Under the pieces are notes generated by a model that saw nothing but the letters and a program-made list of their open reading frames with translations, was not told the DNA's origin and did no database searches. Below are positions 63,761 through 64,000 of a DNA stretch of 64,000 bases, piece by piece. The DNA comes from Psilocybe azurescens (Eukaryota > Basidiomycota > Agaricomycetes > Agaricales > Agrocybaceae). The position numbers and the translations under genes were made by a program. Within the stretch, counting starts at the first letter, position 1; every line of letters starts with the position of its first letter. The stretch lies in the NCBI GenBank assembly GCA_023853785.1, contig JAJIRX010000619.1, positions 25,529 through 89,528 of the forward strand, read 5' to 3'.

Positions 63761-64000
63761 CTATACTAGTATAAATTATAATAAAAGGACATCCGTTGGA
63801 CTTCCATTGCAATTCCGTTGGACTTGTCCGCTGGAATTCCAATGGTCATGTCGGTGGGATTCGATGGACTTCCATTTGACTTCCGTTGGACTTCTGTTGG
63901 TTCTGTCCGGTCATTTCCAGTGGACAGTCCGCCCGGACAGTCCGTTGGACTTGTAGTCCGGTCGGACTTTCACCGGAATCTCACCGGAATCTCACGGAAA

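Larger units (their letters stand above)
61312..64000 (+). mobile_element. Non-autonomous inverted-repeat element 3 (GTCCA type), continues past window
   Basis: Begins GTGTACTTTACAGTGCCCCC, identical to the right end of element 1 (inverse). Order on plus: end, GGACTCCAACGG/GTCCAGTGGA repeats (61335-61650), the inverse of the MAPKAS frame (61722), an AT block with the GGAATCCAATTGGATTCC palindrome (61869-61886), a GC-rich array (62040-63480), the conserved block, a tRNA-like module (63680-63760), GTTGGACTTCC repeats to 64000. The right end lies outside. It inserts into the Plavaka-type gene; the nine bases before it are TGCAATATG, the predicted target duplication. Confidence 0.85.

Overview
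The window looks like repeat-rich nuclear DNA of a basidiomycete fungus, most likely an Agaricomycete. Three things point there: genes split by many short GT..AG introns, a KDZ transposase with its CxC2 cysteine cluster, and Plavaka/Tnp2-type and hypothetical protein families known from mushroom genomes. No rRNA gene, functional tRNA gene, CRISPR array or bacterial-type operon is visible. Family assignments come from reading translations, not from database searches.

Layout. 1-34715 is a nested mass of retroelements. Non-LTR retrotransposons (LINEs, Tad1-like: zinc-knuckle ORF1, then endonuclease, RT, RNase H and a C-terminal zinc finger) occur as copies A (1-2340, -), C (4005-9511, +), B (17635-25808, -), F (25809-26078, +) and E (34140-34715, -), plus an ORF1 scrap at 15724-16417. 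Ty1/copia elements occur at 9512-15723 (-), 16418-17139 (+), 17141-17634 (-), 26079-26801 (-) and 27133-34139 (-). Two Tc1/mariner DD34E elements (4115-5713, 17833-19435) sit in TA sites inside LINEs. Two copia elements are each split by a non-autonomous inverted-repeat element (11596-14484, 30528-33097) with 8-9 bp target duplications. A third copy starts at 61312 and runs off the window. These elements carry sub-terminal GTCCAGTGGA-type repeats and long coding-like minisatellites, and two of the three carry a tRNA-like Pol III promoter module.

34716-46263 is one large inverted-repeat element of about 11.5 kb. It has terminal repeats with 59 identical bases, two oppositely oriented sub-terminal arrays of TTTCATTCA-type repeats, a degenerate KDZ transposase gene (40912-44580, +) and two cargo genes: an intron-rich Agaricomycete family gene (36832-39600, -) and a small gene with an RNase H1 N-terminal/viroplasmin-like domain (39898-40661, +). 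This is the strongest candidate for an undescribed system in the window.

46264-51729 returns to retroelements: LINE copy D, a copia RNase H scrap, then a 5' copia element of another subfamily with a 375-bp LTR. 52138-61311 is the most gene-like part: a small minus-strand gene, an intact-looking WD40-repeat gene with an 8-base first coding exon, a coiled-coil Agaricomycete family gene, and a Plavaka/Tnp2 transposase gene broken by the third inverted-repeat element.

Nearly every transposon gene has stops, frameshifts or lost catalytic residues, so the region reads as a graveyard. The perfect mariner ends and readable target duplications show that some insertions are fairly recent.
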